Shown piece after piece: positions 8,586-17,724 of a stretch of 64,000 bases of DNA; position 1 is the stretch's first letter; every line of letters begins with the position of its first letter. Origin of the DNA: Bacteroidales bacterium. GTDB lineage: Bacteria > Bacteroidota > Bacteroidia > Bacteroidales > FEN-979. The stretch spans positions 21,912 to 85,911 of the forward strand of contig JAUXWT010000061.1 of assembly GCA_030681475.1 (NCBI GenBank), written 5' to 3'. The notes below the pieces were generated by a model that saw only the letters and a program-made list of their open reading frames with translations, searched no databases and was not told where the DNA came from. Made by a program: the position numbers and the translations under genes.

Positions 8586-10570
8586 TGCCGACAACGACAT
8601 GTAATAAAATACCAGTTATATTTCCGGGTCACCTCCTGCTGATTTTCCTGTTTGTCCTGTTTACCGGTAATGCCGCTGCTCAAAAAACCTGGTTTAAAAG
8701 CAATTGCCCAAGATCCCAAAAGCAGGCTGAGCTATGGTATTTCGGAGAAAAAGCAGGAATTGATTTTCGTTCAGGAACTGCCATACCACTCCTTGATGAG
8801 GATGTGATGACTGCGTTTAAGGCTTCGGCCAGTATTTGCGATAGTGTCGGAAATCTGATCATGTTTACTGACGGCAGAAGAGTTTGGGACAGATCATTTT
8901 CCCTGATGCCCAATGCGACCGGTTTGGCGGGTGATCTTGGGGCGACACAGCCTTGTGTCATTGTTCCCTGGCCAGGCGATTCGTCTCTTTATTATATATT
9001 CACGGTTGATATACTTAAATTTCAGGATTCTATAACTTTCACAACACAGGGATTATCAAATACTGTCATTGACCTCAAGCTACGCAATGGGCTGGGGGAT
9101 GCAACTTCATCGATACTGAATGCCCCCCTTTTATCTCCGGTAAGTCAGAAACTGACCGCCGTTAAACATAAAAATGATAAATATTTCTGGGTTATCGTTC
9201 ACGAGTGGAACTCCGATAAATTTTACGCTTACCTGGTCAACTATTCCGGTATTGCCGCTCCGGTAATAAGCGCCGTTGGCAGCATACATGGGGGAAACAG
9301 CAAGGATGCCAATAATGCAGTCGGATACCTTAAGGCATCTCCCGACGGAAGCAGGCTGGCTCTTGCCATCACGGAAAAAAAAGTTATAGAGGTTTTCGAT
9401 TTCGATAACGAAACAGGGGTTGTTTCTAATGCACAAAGCTACACGACAACAAGACCAGGCGTAAATCCTTATGGTGTTGAATTTTCTCCGGATTGCCGGT
9501 TTTTATATGCGACCTTATTTGAAATAGGCGGAGTGGTTACCCCTTCGAGGCCCTCCTTTATCTACCAGTTTGATCTTAAAAATGGTCTTACAAACCCAGC
9601 AATCATTGATTCCATTGCCGGGTTGCGTATTGCAGCCATGCAACTGGCGCCTGATGGAAGGATATATCTGTCGCGGACAAACAATATCCTGTCAAAAAGG
9701 GATTCACTGGAGGTAATCTATAATCCAAACCGGCCGGGAAAGGCCTGTAATTTTAACATGCTTAATAACGTCGCAAACAGCAATTTCTCGCTGCTTGGGC
9801 GAAAAAGCATCTACAGCCTTCCAAACTTTGTTCAGAGTTACCTTAATGTTCCTCCATTTACCTGGGATAGCGTGTGCGAAGGGGATATCACCCGGTTTCA
9901 AATTACCAATATAGCCAATATCGACTCGGTAACCTGGGATTTTGGGGATGGCGGGACTTCAAATCAAATGGATCCATTGCACGAGTTTACAAGTCCGGGA
10001 ACTTATTTGGTTAAACTTACTGAAAAATTTAACGGTCAAAACTTCACTGATTCTATCAGCGTAATAAACTACCCTAAACCAGTTATTTCTCTGGGGGATA
10101 CTGTTTTACTCTATTCCGGCTCAACAATCAATCTTCACGCAGGTGGCGGATTCACAGAATATCTTTGGTCCAATGGTTCTCGCGATTCCGTTATCAATGT
10201 GAGAAACCAGGGATCATATTGGGCAAAAGTTAAAGATATTCATTGTTGCATCAATGCGGATACAACATTTGTGAAGGTATTCGAGTATTTTATTCCAAAT
10301 GCTTTTTCTCCGAATGGTGATGGGATAAATGATGTATTCCGGGTAAACGGCTTATATAAAAATATAAAATTCAGCATGATTGTGTATGATCGATGGGGCC
10401 AATTGGTTTTTAAATCAGAAAACGTCGATAAAGTGTGGGATGGCACATATAAAGGTCAGATTTGTCCGCCCGAAACATATGTTTGGATAGTAAACATAGG
10501 CTTCCTGGGTCAGGATATCATCACCAATGGAGATATTGTATTTAAAGGAACGGTGACCATTATTCGATGA
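8585..10570 (+). CDS. Surface protein with propeller-like region, PKD domain and T9SS type B sorting domain
   Basis: A 661-aa protein starting at GTG 8585, whose G is also the last base of the previous TAG. The signal peptide is LLLIFLFVLFTGNAAAQ. The N-terminal half (about 38-420) begins AELWYFGEKAGIDFRSG and has repeated strands such as LKASPDGSRLALAI and VEFSPDCRFLYATLFE, like a beta-propeller. A PKD domain follows (SVTWDFGDGGTSNQMDP). The last about 90 residues are a gliding-motility-associated T9SS type B domain (FIPNAFSPNGDGINDVFR, then YDRWGQLVF and VWDGTYKG). It is translationally coupled to the type A protein before it and overlaps tex by four bases. Confidence 0.9.
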   Translation: MPTTTCNKIPVIFPGHLLLIFLFVLFTGNAAAQKTWFKSNCPRSQKQAELWYFGEKAGIDFRSGTAIPLLDEDVMTAFKASASICDSVGNLIMFTDGRRVWDRSFSLMPNATGLAGDLGATQPCVIVPWPGDSSLYYIFTVDILKFQDSITFTTQGLSNTVIDLKLRNGLGDATSSILNAPLLSPVSQKLTAVKHKNDKYFWVIVHEWNSDKFYAYLVNYSGIAAPVISAVGSIHGGNSKDANNAVGYLKASPDGSRLALAITEKKVIEVFDFDNETGVVSNAQSYTTTRPGVNPYGVEFSPDCRFLYATLFEIGGVVTPSRPSFIYQFDLKNGLTNPAIIDSIAGLRIAAMQLAPDGRIYLSRTNNILSKRDSLEVIYNPNRPGKACNFNMLNNVANSNFSLLGRKSIYSLPNFVQSYLNVPPFTWDSVCEGDITRFQITNIANIDSVTWDFGDGGTSNQMDPLHEFTSPGTYLVKLTEKFNGQNFTDSISVINYPKPVISLGDTVLLYSGSTINLHAGGGFTEYLWSNGSRDSVINVRNQGSYWAKVKDIHCCINADTTFVKVFEYFIPNAFSPNGDGINDVFRVNGLYKNIKFSMIVYDRWGQLVFKSENVDKVWDGTYKGQICPPETYVWIVNIGFLGQDIITNGDIVFKGTVTIIR

Positions 10571-12720
10571 TAACGGAAAAATATACAGAAATCATTGCCG
10601 GTGAACTGAACCAACCTGTTGGTTTTGTTCAAAACACCATAAACCTCCTTGAGAGCGGCGCTACAATCCCTTTTATAGCACGATACCGGAAGGAGATGAC
10701 AGGTTCAATGGACGAGGTGATTATTGCGCAGATCCGCGATCGCCTTGCCCAACTCAAGGACCTTGATGCACGTCGCTCTGCCATCCTGAAATCCCTTGTA
10801 GAGCAGGAAATACTCACGCCTGAATTGGAGGTTTCTATTGCAAATGCTTCTACCATGGCCGAATTGGAGGATATCTACCTGCCATTTAAACCCAAGCGCA
10901 AAACACGTGCAAGTATAGCGCGCGAGAAAGGACTTGAACCACTTGCCAATTTGATATTTTCCCAGCATTATGATGATATTGAAAGAAGAGCGGAAAAATT
11001 TATTGATCCTGAAAAAGGGGTCAGCTCAGTTGAAGAAGCCATTCAGGGCGCCTGTGACATCATTGCTGAAAAAATCAATGAAGACAGCTATGCCAGGAAA
11101 CGTATTCGTGCACTATTCCAGAAAGAGTCAGAAATAAAGGCTAAAGTAATTAAAGGCAAAGATCAGGATGGGATCAATTTCCAAATGTATTTTGACTATC
11201 ATGAACCAGTGTACCGCGCACCCTCGCATAGGCTCCTGGCCATGTTCCGTGGTGAAAATGAGGGGTTTCTGAGAATTTCCGTGGAAGTCGAGGAAGTCGT
11301 AGCCTATGAAATCCTGGAAAGAATCTTTGTCAAAGGCAACAATTCGTCCTCAATTTTGGTTAAAGAATCCATCGCCGATAGTTGCAAACGCCTGCTATTC
11401 CCATCTATGGAAACAGAAATGAACCAGTGGGCCAAGGAGAAAGCAGATGCAGAAGCCATTCGGGTTTTTGCTGAAAATATGCGCCAACTGTTGCTTGCAC
11501 CGCCGCTCGGACAAAAAACTGTTTTGGCGATTGACCCGGGATTTCGTACCGGATGTAAAATTGTTTGTCTCGACCGCCAGGGGAAACTCCTGCACAATGA
11601 AACGATCTATCCCCATCCTCCCCAGAATGAGGTGAAGGAATCCATCCATAAAATAAAAAGTTTGGTGAATGCCTATAAGATCGAAGCCATTGCCATCGGA
11701 AACGGAACAGCCGGTCGGGAAACTGAACGACTCATAAAATCAGTTGCATTTGATCGCGATGTGATCGCCCTGGCTGTTAATGAGAGCGGAGCCTCCGTCT
11801 ATTCTGCATCGGCAGTTGCACGCAAGGAGTTTCCCGACTATGATATTACGGTTCGCGGAGCTGTATCTATCGGACGGCGTCTGATGGATCCGCTGGCAGA
11901 ATTGGTGAAAATTGAACCCAAATCAATAGGTGTCGGCCAGTATCAGCATGATATCAACCAACCGGCCCTGATGAAGAGTTTGGAGGATACGGTGGTGAGT
12001 TGCGTTAACAAGGTGGGAGTTGAGGTTAATACGGCAAGTGAAGAGTTGCTGACCTATGTATCGGGACTTGGACCCGGCCTGGCGAAAAACATCATCGCCT
12101 ATCGCAATGAACATGGTCCGTTTAAGTCGCGGAATGAGTTTAGAAAAGTGGCGCGCTTTGGTGAAAAGGCATTTGAACAGGCAGCAGGATTCCTTCGCAT
12201 TCGGGATGCAAAGAACCCGCTTGACCGGAGTTCTGTTCATCCTGAAAGCTATGCAGTGGTTGATCGAATCGCACATAGGTTGCATTGCGCCATTGATGAT
12301 CTTATCGAAAAACCGGAACTGCGTTCAAAGATTAAACCGGAAGACTTCGTCAGCGAAAAAGTAGGGATGCCCACCCTCCATGATATCATCGAGGAACTTG
12401 CCAAACCTGGCCGTGATCCGCGCCAGCAGTTTGAAATGTTTGAGTTTGACAAACACATCCATTCAATTAACGATTTGCGGACGGGCATGAAACTTCCTGG
12501 TATAGTGACCAATATTACTAATTTTGGCGTTTTTGTCGATCTCGGAATACATCAGGATGGCCTTGTCCACATCAGCCAGCTGGCCGATCGTTTCGTCAGG
12601 GATCCGAACGACGTTGTGAAACTTAATCAAAAAGTCATGGTCGAAGTGCTTGACATTGACATGGACCGCAAACGGATACAACTGACCATGAAAAATCAAC
12701 ATACTAAGCCGGAGGTATAA
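10567..12720 (+). CDS. tex: Tex-like transcription accessory / S1 RNA-binding protein
   Basis: A 717-aa cytosolic protein with the standard Tex layout. The N-terminal helical region contains GATIPFIARYRKEMTGSMDE. A YqgF/RNase H-like domain follows (TVLAIDPGFRTGCKIV, about 319-334). Helix-hairpin-helix motifs (YVSGLGPGLAKNIIAYRNEH) come next, and a C-terminal S1 domain (about 640-712, GIVTNITNFGVFVDLGIHQD). Tex binds nucleic acids and affects transcription and translation broadly. The ATG overlaps the stop of the T9SS type B gene (ATGA), so the two are coupled, an odd pairing of a housekeeping gene with surface proteins. Confidence 0.93.
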   Translation: MITEKYTEIIAGELNQPVGFVQNTINLLESGATIPFIARYRKEMTGSMDEVIIAQIRDRLAQLKDLDARRSAILKSLVEQEILTPELEVSIANASTMAELEDIYLPFKPKRKTRASIAREKGLEPLANLIFSQHYDDIERRAEKFIDPEKGVSSVEEAIQGACDIIAEKINEDSYARKRIRALFQKESEIKAKVIKGKDQDGINFQMYFDYHEPVYRAPSHRLLAMFRGENEGFLRISVEVEEVVAYEILERIFVKGNNSSSILVKESIADSCKRLLFPSMETEMNQWAKEKADAEAIRVFAENMRQLLLAPPLGQKTVLAIDPGFRTGCKIVCLDRQGKLLHNETIYPHPPQNEVKESIHKIKSLVNAYKIEAIAIGNGTAGRETERLIKSVAFDRDVIALAVNESGASVYSASAVARKEFPDYDITVRGAVSIGRRLMDPLAELVKIEPKSIGVGQYQHDINQPALMKSLEDTVVSCVNKVGVEVNTASEELLTYVSGLGPGLAKNIIAYRNEHGPFKSRNEFRKVARFGEKAFEQAAGFLRIRDAKNPLDRSSVHPESYAVVDRIAHRLHCAIDDLIEKPELRSKIKPEDFVSEKVGMPTLHDIIEELAKPGRDPRQQFEMFEFDKHIHSINDLRTGMKLPGIVTNITNFGVFVDLGIHQDGLVHISQLADRFVRDPNDVVKLNQKVMVEVLDIDMDRKRIQLTMKNQHTKPEV

Positions 12721-12736
12721 CCGTTTAGAAATATTG

Positions 12737-12757
12737 ACGAATTACGAATTACGATTG
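12737..12757 (+). repeat. Heptamer tandem array (ACGAATT type)
   Basis: Three units, ACGAATT, ACGAATT, ACGATTG, between tex and the beta-barrel gene. It is a short member of the dispersed 7/8-nt array set. Confidence 0.55.
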
Positions 12758-12764
12758 TCCTCCC

Positions 12765-13436
12765 ATGGTGAAACCTTTCAGTTTTATTTTCTTTATCCTG
12801 GCGCTTGGATTACTTTGCCCGTCCGTTTTGCATGCCCAGCGTATCCTTGGGGCAGTGAGTCTTGGAATGAATATTACACAGGTGGATGGGGATGAATTTA
12901 TCGGATATCATAAGATTGGGCTCCATGTAGGCCCGATGGTTGCCATTCCGTTTGGTAAGAATAGAAACTGGTCGGTAAGCATGGAGCTGCTATACAGCCA
13001 AAAAGGGAGTAATCACAGCGGGTCAACAGATTCAACGGGCTTCAGGCTGGTTCAGGATTATGCTGAAATTCCGCTTTTGATTCATTATACAGATAAAAAA
13101 CTGATTTCCGGTGGATTGGGTGTCTCTTATGGCCAGTTGATTAATTATAAAGAGACGAAAAATAACTTCTTCGACAGCATATTTTTTTATCAGACAGGAC
13201 TTTCAAATAATGACATATCCATCGTTGCTGATGTACAAATCCGGATGTGGAACAAGTTATGGGCAGGGGTTCGTTACCAGTATTCCATGAAAAGCAACCG
13301 GACGGTATTGGTCAAAGATCCCGGAACCTATCCGAGACTGGAGTACACCCGATACCAGTATAACAATGTGATCACCATCCGGTTAACTTGGGTATTCAAC
13401 CAGGAAAAAATTTCAAAACTCCCAAAGAAAAACTGA
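12765..13436 (+). CDS. Outer-membrane beta-barrel protein (PorT-like family)
   Basis: A 223-aa protein with signal peptide (FSFIFFILALGLLCPSVLHA, then QR). The mature part has the alternating aromatic/polar strands of a small eight-stranded barrel: ILGAVSLGMNITQVDGD at the start, VSMELLYSQKGS, IPLLIHYTDKK, and WAGVRYQYSMKS near the end. It ends in a short Lys-rich tail rather than a terminal aromatic. These Bacteroidota barrels are mostly of unknown function. It lies 44 bases after tex and converges on the NlpC/P60 gene across a long inverted repeat. Confidence 0.75.
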   Translation: MVKPFSFIFFILALGLLCPSVLHAQRILGAVSLGMNITQVDGDEFIGYHKIGLHVGPMVAIPFGKNRNWSVSMELLYSQKGSNHSGSTDSTGFRLVQDYAEIPLLIHYTDKKLISGGLGVSYGQLINYKETKNNFFDSIFFYQTGLSNNDISIVADVQIRMWNKLWAGVRYQYSMKSNRTVLVKDPGTYPRLEYTRYQYNNVITIRLTWVFNQEKISKLPKKN

Positions 13437-13519
13437 CCCCACCCTAAATCCCTCCCCAAAAAGGGAGGGACTTACTCCCCCTTCCCTTTTTGGGGAAGGG
13501 GGTCAGGGGGGATGGGGTA
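13436..13519. terminator. Long imperfect inverted repeat between convergent genes
   Basis: The left half contains CCCTCCCCAAAAAGGGAGGG and the right half CCCTTCCCTTTTTGGGGAAG. Each half is itself hairpin-like, and the two halves are imperfect inverted copies of each other. G/C-rich elements of this type occur between genes in Bacteroidota. Here it separates the stop codons of two convergent genes and likely ends both transcripts. Confidence 0.6.
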
Positions 13520-13525
13520 GTACCT

Positions 13526-14335
13526 TCAAATGACCCTTTTAATCAACCGCAATTTATGCGTATATTTTTGCAATTTCGCATTGTAGATCCCCTCGTGGTC
13601 AATGGTGTCAACCCGTACATGCCCTGAACAATGAACGACGTTGTAACGGTCAAGTAGCATTCCAACATGGGTGATTTTTTCCTCAACATCATCGAAAAAC
13701 ACCAGGTCACATGGCTCTGCCTCACCCAGCAGGCTGATCACCTCTCCCTGTGTTGCTTGTTGTGAAGCATCGCGCATAAGGTGAAAACCCTGGAGTTTGA
13801 ATACCATTTGTATTAAGCCGGAACAATCTATTCCCATCGGTGTCCGGCCACCCCACAAATAAGGGGCGTTCAGGTACAACCTGGTACCCTCAATCAGTTG
13901 TTGCTTTAATTGCATGACATCCTGATTGCTGCGCTTTGTTTCGTGAAGGATCGCCCCGGAGACAGTTCCCTCATACAAATAAACATCCTGGCCAATCCGT
14001 AACCGAGATGCCTCCAAAGCAGGAAGAGAACTTCCGATCACCACAGGAATCATCGACATATCGTTTTCATGCGACAGGAGTTGAATCAGATCCATGGTTA
14101 TATAAGTTTCTGACACGGAAAGACGCAAAAATTCCTGGTCACCGATGCAGTGAACCTGCAGTATATCGATCCATCCTTCATAGTTATCAAATAACTGCCT
14201 GATCCTACACCAGGATTCCTCCTTTTCAGTGACAAGATAAAGTTCGCCGAACAAGACCTGCGAAACCATTTCAGACTTATGCGACGGTTCAGCCCTTACC
14301 GGTACCACACTGTGAAGACAAATGCCATATTCCAT
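13526..14335 (-). CDS. NlpC/P60-family (C40) cell-wall peptidase with SH3-like domains
   Basis: A 269-aa protein. The N-terminal two-thirds has SH3b-like segments (PVRAEPSHKSEMVSQVLFGE; WCRIRQLFDNYEGWI). The catalytic domain (about 140-269) has Cys171 in GIDCSGLIQMVF, His223 in ITHVGM and His235 in VVHCSG, the expected C40 triad. The layout matches gamma-D-glutamyl-L-diamino acid endopeptidases of the YkfC / dipeptidyl peptidase VI type that trim muropeptides. No signal peptide is evident, so it may act in the cytosol on recycled peptides. Its promoter has its -33 box inside an octamer array. Confidence 0.88.
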   Translation of the reverse strand: MEYGICLHSVVPVRAEPSHKSEMVSQVLFGELYLVTEKEESWCRIRQLFDNYEGWIDILQVHCIGDQEFLRLSVSETYITMDLIQLLSHENDMSMIPVVIGSSLPALEASRLRIGQDVYLYEGTVSGAILHETKRSNQDVMQLKQQLIEGTRLYLNAPYLWGGRTPMGIDCSGLIQMVFKLQGFHLMRDASQQATQGEVISLLGEAEPCDLVFFDDVEEKITHVGMLLDRYNVVHCSGHVRVDTIDHEGIYNAKLQKYTHKLRLIKRVI

Positions 14336-14357
14336 TGTATGTCGGTTTTTGTGAGGT

Positions 14358-14388
14358 CAAATATATGAACAAGTGGGCAGGTGGGCAA
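14358..14388 (-). promoter_or_regulatory. Promoter of the NlpC/P60 gene, -33 box inside an octamer array
   Basis: Minus strand: TTG (14386-14388), a 20-base spacer, then TATATTTG (14358-14365). The TTG belongs to an array unit at 14381-14388. Confidence 0.6.
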
Positions 14389-14412
14389 GTGGGCAAGTGG
14401 ACAAGCGGACGA
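14373..14412 (+). repeat. Octamer tandem array (GTGGRCAR type)
   Basis: Five units: GTGGGCAG, GTGGGCAA, GTGGGCAA, GTGGACAA, GCGGACGA. The same word occurs at 18145-18176 (inverted) and 31076-31107. Confidence 0.8.
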
Positions 14413-14428
14413 GCTAAACGCTTTCGTC

Positions 14429-14590
14429 TTACTTCCTTTGTTCCATGTTTTGTTTCAGTTCTTCCAGCTTGCACCCGCTGCATCCGTGGCACTTTGAAGC
14501 CGGTGTCATGAAAAACCGGATCACCCGGATGACGGTCGCCAGCGATGCTGCAAAGATGATTGATCCAACGATTATTAATTGCCAAATCAT
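14429..14590 (-). CDS. FeoB-associated Cys-rich small membrane protein
   Basis: A 53-aa protein starting at ATG 14588-14590, one base after the FeoAB stop. The N-terminal membrane helix is MIWQLIIVGSIIFAASLATV. A basic stretch (RVIRFF) and a Cys cluster, SKCHGCSGCKLEELKQ, follow. Short one-helix proteins with this CxxCxxC tail regularly accompany FeoB in Bacteroidota and Firmicutes and are thought to assist ferrous iron uptake. The position and Cys pattern make the call firm. The mechanism is not known from the sequence. Confidence 0.85.
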   Translation of the reverse strand: MIWQLIIVGSIIFAASLATVIRVIRFFMTPASKCHGCSGCKLEELKQNMEQRK

Positions 14591-14591
14591 A

Positions 14592-16997
14592 TCAGAAAAA
14601 AATTAAACTGCCGATCTGAAACACGGCAAACGATAAAAGCCAGGCAAGTATTGTGGTATAAACGATCAGGAAGAGCGCCCACTTCCAGCTTCCCGATTCC
14701 CGATTCACGGTTGCTACTACAGCTACACATGGCATATAAATAAGAATGAACAGCAGGTATGAAACTCCGACCAGTGGAGTAAAGAGCCTTTGCCCGAATC
14801 GGGGGCCATCCTTGTGGGTTGCCTGCTGTAACTGTACCCCGAGTGTTTGTGGATTACCTTTTTCCTGAATGTGGTCAGTGCCAAATAGAACGCCCATCGT
14901 ACTGACTACAACCTCTTTAGCTGCAGCGCCCGTGATCAGGCTCACGCCCATGCGCCAGTCAAAACCAAGTGGTGCGATCACCGGTTCAAAGGTTTTACCG
15001 ATTTTTGCGATATATGAATTTTGCAGCCTTTCATCAGGGTTGACAGAATTTCCACCGGGGAAATATTCAAGCGCCCAGATCAGGATTACCGCAATGAGGA
15101 TGATGCCTCCCATTTTACTCAGGTATTGTTTGCCTTTTTCCCACATGTGCCGCATGATAACAATGAACGTTGGCATGCGATAAGGGGGCAGCTCCATTAC
15201 GAATGGCGCTTCCTTACTTTTAAACAGGAATTTTTTAAAGACTAAGGAGATCAGGATGGCCAGGATGATCCCAGTCATATAAAGCCCGAAAATAACCGAT
15301 CCGGCATGGTCAGGGAACACTGCGCCGGCAATCAGAATATAGACCGGTAACCTTGCACTGCACGACATAAAAGGGTTGATCAGCATCGTAAGTAACCGGT
15401 CATTTCTGTCCTTCAAAGTCCTGGTAACCATGATGGCAGGTACATTGCAACCAAAGCCCATGATAAGTGGTATGAAGGATTGTCCGTGCAAGCCGATTTT
15501 ATGCATCAGTTTATCCATGATGAAAGCGGCCCTCGCCATATATCCGGTATCTTCCATGAGTGAGATAAAGAAGAAGAGGATTAATATATTGGGAAGGAAA
15601 ACAATGATGCTTCCGACTCCGTTAATGATCCCATTAACCAGCAAATCTTCGAGCGGGCCAACCGGAAGAGCAGCGGTGATCTGTCCCCCCGTCCACGCTA
15701 CCGCCAGATCAATCCAGTGTTTGGGAATTTCACCCAGGATGAATGTGGATTGGAACATTACCCAGAGAAAAAAAATAAAAACTGGGAATCCAAGTATTCT
15801 GTGTGTAAGAATAGCGTCAATTTGGTCGCTGGCGGGTTTAGAGAAGTCAACCTTCTCCACCGTATGCAACGTCTCTTTTAATGCGCCGGCAACGAAACCG
15901 TATTTGGCGTCTGTGGCCAATGTTGAAGAATCTTCTTTGTAGTCTGTCTCCAGTCGTTGGATCTCCTTATCAGAAATATCCAGTATGGCCTGGAAATGGT
16001 TTGAGGACTTGATAGAGGCCAGTACCGCAGAATCTTTTTCAAGCAGTTTGATGCTGTAAAATCTTGAGGAGATTCGGTCAGTCAATGATTTATCCATCCA
16101 GATCGCCTCCTGGATTTTCCGGATGGATCTTTCAAGCTCAGTACCATAATTGATATGAACATGACGTATAACCGGATCCCGGTCTTCGAACACCTCAATG
16201 AGCCGGGCGAAAAGATCAGGGATCCCTGTCCCTTTAGAGCTTATGGTCGGAATGACCGGAATCCCAAGAAGTTTTCCAAGAGCCTTGTGGTCAAGTTGAT
16301 TTCCGGTTTTTTTAAATTCATCGAACATGTTCAGGGCGATCACCACCCTGATATCCATATCAATAAGCTGTGTTGTCAGATAAAGGTTACGTTCGAGATT
16401 GGATGCATCCACCACATTGACGACGATGTCGGGGATGTTTTCGGTAATGTGTTTCCTGACAAAAAGTTCTTCCGGTGAATAGGCTGTTAAAGAATAGGTT
16501 CCCGGAAGATCAGTGATGTTAAAAGTGTATCCTGCATGTTTGAATTTAGCGACTTTCAAATCAACCGTAACCCCGCTGAAATTACCAACTCTTTCATGCG
16601 AACCGGAGGCAACATTGAACAAGGTTGTTTTTCCGCAATTGGGATTCCCGACAAGGGCAATGTCGATGATTTTTCCCCGGTCACCGTTATCATCCCGGCT
16701 TGATTGCTCTTCGATGGTTCCACTGTAACCATAAATTTCAGGAGCGGAAAATTCACCGATTCCATGATCATCAGTGGGGATGATCTCGATCAACTTTGCT
16801 TCACTCTGCCGCAATGATACGTGGTATCCGATAATTTTATACTGGATGGGATCCTGCAACGGAGCAGCCTTAACCACGGTTACTTCCCTTCCTTTTACAA
16901 AGCCCATCTCCGTGATCCGTTTGCGGAACGATCCCCTGCCTTTCACCTTCGTGATCAAGCCCGATTCACCTTGTTTTAGTTCAAATAGGGTAGCCAA
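14592..16997 (-). CDS. feoB: Fused FeoA-FeoB ferrous iron transporter
   Basis: An 801-aa fusion. Residues 1-75 form a FeoA SH3-like domain (GLITKVKGRGSFRKRITEMG). The FeoB part follows: a G domain with G1 GNPNCGKTT, G3 DLPGTYSL and G4 NMFD, then a helical linker. The membrane domain with two gate repeats includes PLIMGFGCNVPAIMVTRTL and NPFMSCSARLPVYIL. FeoB imports Fe2+ across the inner membrane, and FeoA modulates it. The fusion is common in Bacteroidota. Membrane helices run from about residue 395 to the end. A -7 box (TAACTTTG, 17019-17026) precedes it. No Fur site could be identified with confidence. Confidence 0.95.
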   Translation of the reverse strand: MATLFELKQGESGLITKVKGRGSFRKRITEMGFVKGREVTVVKAAPLQDPIQYKIIGYHVSLRQSEAKLIEIIPTDDHGIGEFSAPEIYGYSGTIEEQSSRDDNGDRGKIIDIALVGNPNCGKTTLFNVASGSHERVGNFSGVTVDLKVAKFKHAGYTFNITDLPGTYSLTAYSPEELFVRKHITENIPDIVVNVVDASNLERNLYLTTQLIDMDIRVVIALNMFDEFKKTGNQLDHKALGKLLGIPVIPTISSKGTGIPDLFARLIEVFEDRDPVIRHVHINYGTELERSIRKIQEAIWMDKSLTDRISSRFYSIKLLEKDSAVLASIKSSNHFQAILDISDKEIQRLETDYKEDSSTLATDAKYGFVAGALKETLHTVEKVDFSKPASDQIDAILTHRILGFPVFIFFLWVMFQSTFILGEIPKHWIDLAVAWTGGQITAALPVGPLEDLLVNGIINGVGSIIVFLPNILILFFFISLMEDTGYMARAAFIMDKLMHKIGLHGQSFIPLIMGFGCNVPAIMVTRTLKDRNDRLLTMLINPFMSCSARLPVYILIAGAVFPDHAGSVIFGLYMTGIILAILISLVFKKFLFKSKEAPFVMELPPYRMPTFIVIMRHMWEKGKQYLSKMGGIILIAVILIWALEYFPGGNSVNPDERLQNSYIAKIGKTFEPVIAPLGFDWRMGVSLITGAAAKEVVVSTMGVLFGTDHIQEKGNPQTLGVQLQQATHKDGPRFGQRLFTPLVGVSYLLFILIYMPCVAVVATVNRESGSWKWALFLIVYTTILAWLLSFAVFQIGSLIFF

Positions 16998-17018
16998 TTA
17001 ATTTAGATTGAATTAATG

Positions 17019-17026
17019 CAAAGTTA
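17019..17026 (-). promoter_or_regulatory. -7 promoter box of feoAB
   Basis: Minus-strand TAACTTTG, a full TAnnTTTG match, 22 bases before the start codon. A TTG lies 15 bases further upstream, shorter than usual spacing. Confidence 0.45.
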
Positions 17027-17100
17027 AGGAAAAATAGCGCTCAACTTCATGATGGAGCTTTATTTATTTATTCAATCGTGGCCTTTGGTAGAATAATAAA

Positions 17101-17724
17101 TTAAGGATTTGTATGAATACTTGCGAGGTAAAGTGAAGCCTCAGGTCCGAGGTTAAAGATCACATCGAGAATACTGAGCCCCGGAATGAACCCGTGACTG
17201 GTTTCAAAAACCTGTGTATAACCTGGATATTTTGTTTGTTTACCGGACAATTTGACGCCGAGAATGGTTCGCAAATCTATCTCATAATCAGGATGTTTTT
17301 CAAAAATTTGCGTAAATCTGACGGGTTGGCTGGCGTTAAGAATTTTTAAAATTATAAACAAAATCTCGGTGTTCATGTCAAGAAGATGCCTGAATTTTTT
17401 ATGGTAAAGGTGGGCAATCTGATCCTGATAATAAAGAAAAAACGGCGAATTGTTGTACGCCGTTTCTATGGAACGCCAATGAATTTTCTGCCATGGCTGA
17501 TGTGCAGAGATCAGCACATCTTTTGTAAGTGTATGGTTCCCGTTAACCTTGATTACCGGGATAGTCAATTTTTGTTTCCCATTAGGACCAAAAATGGTGC
17601 AATGGTTCCGGCAGGTTTGCTTCGTATAAGTCTCAAATGCTTCGATCACAATTTCATCTGCCTTTATGGCTTCAGCCATGTAGTTGACAGATGGCAGGTA
17701 GGCCGTTGGAAGCAGGACAAGCAT
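17101..17724 (-). CDS. WbqC-like family protein
   Basis: A 207-aa cytosolic protein. The start LLPTAYLPSVNYMAEAIKAD is followed by RNHCTIFGPNGKQKLTIPV and then HQPWQKIHWRSIETAYNNSP. This series matches the WbqC family, found in polysaccharide clusters and as a stand-alone gene in Bacteroidota. The biochemical role is not well defined; links to sugar-nucleotide modification have been proposed. Its ATG overlaps the thioredoxin stop by one base (TAATG), so the two are translationally coupled. Confidence 0.82.
   Translation of the reverse strand: MLVLLPTAYLPSVNYMAEAIKADEIVIEAFETYTKQTCRNHCTIFGPNGKQKLTIPVIKVNGNHTLTKDVLISAHQPWQKIHWRSIETAYNNSPFFLYYQDQIAHLYHKKFRHLLDMNTEILFIILKILNASQPVRFTQIFEKHPDYEIDLRTILGVKLSGKQTKYPGYTQVFETSHGFIPGLSILDVIFNLGPEASLYLASIHTNP

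Noticed and set aside
15376..15942. A 188-codon plus-strand frame inside feoAB
   Set aside because: It is antisense to a clearly conserved membrane domain. Its product is low in recognisable structure and it has no promoter-like start.
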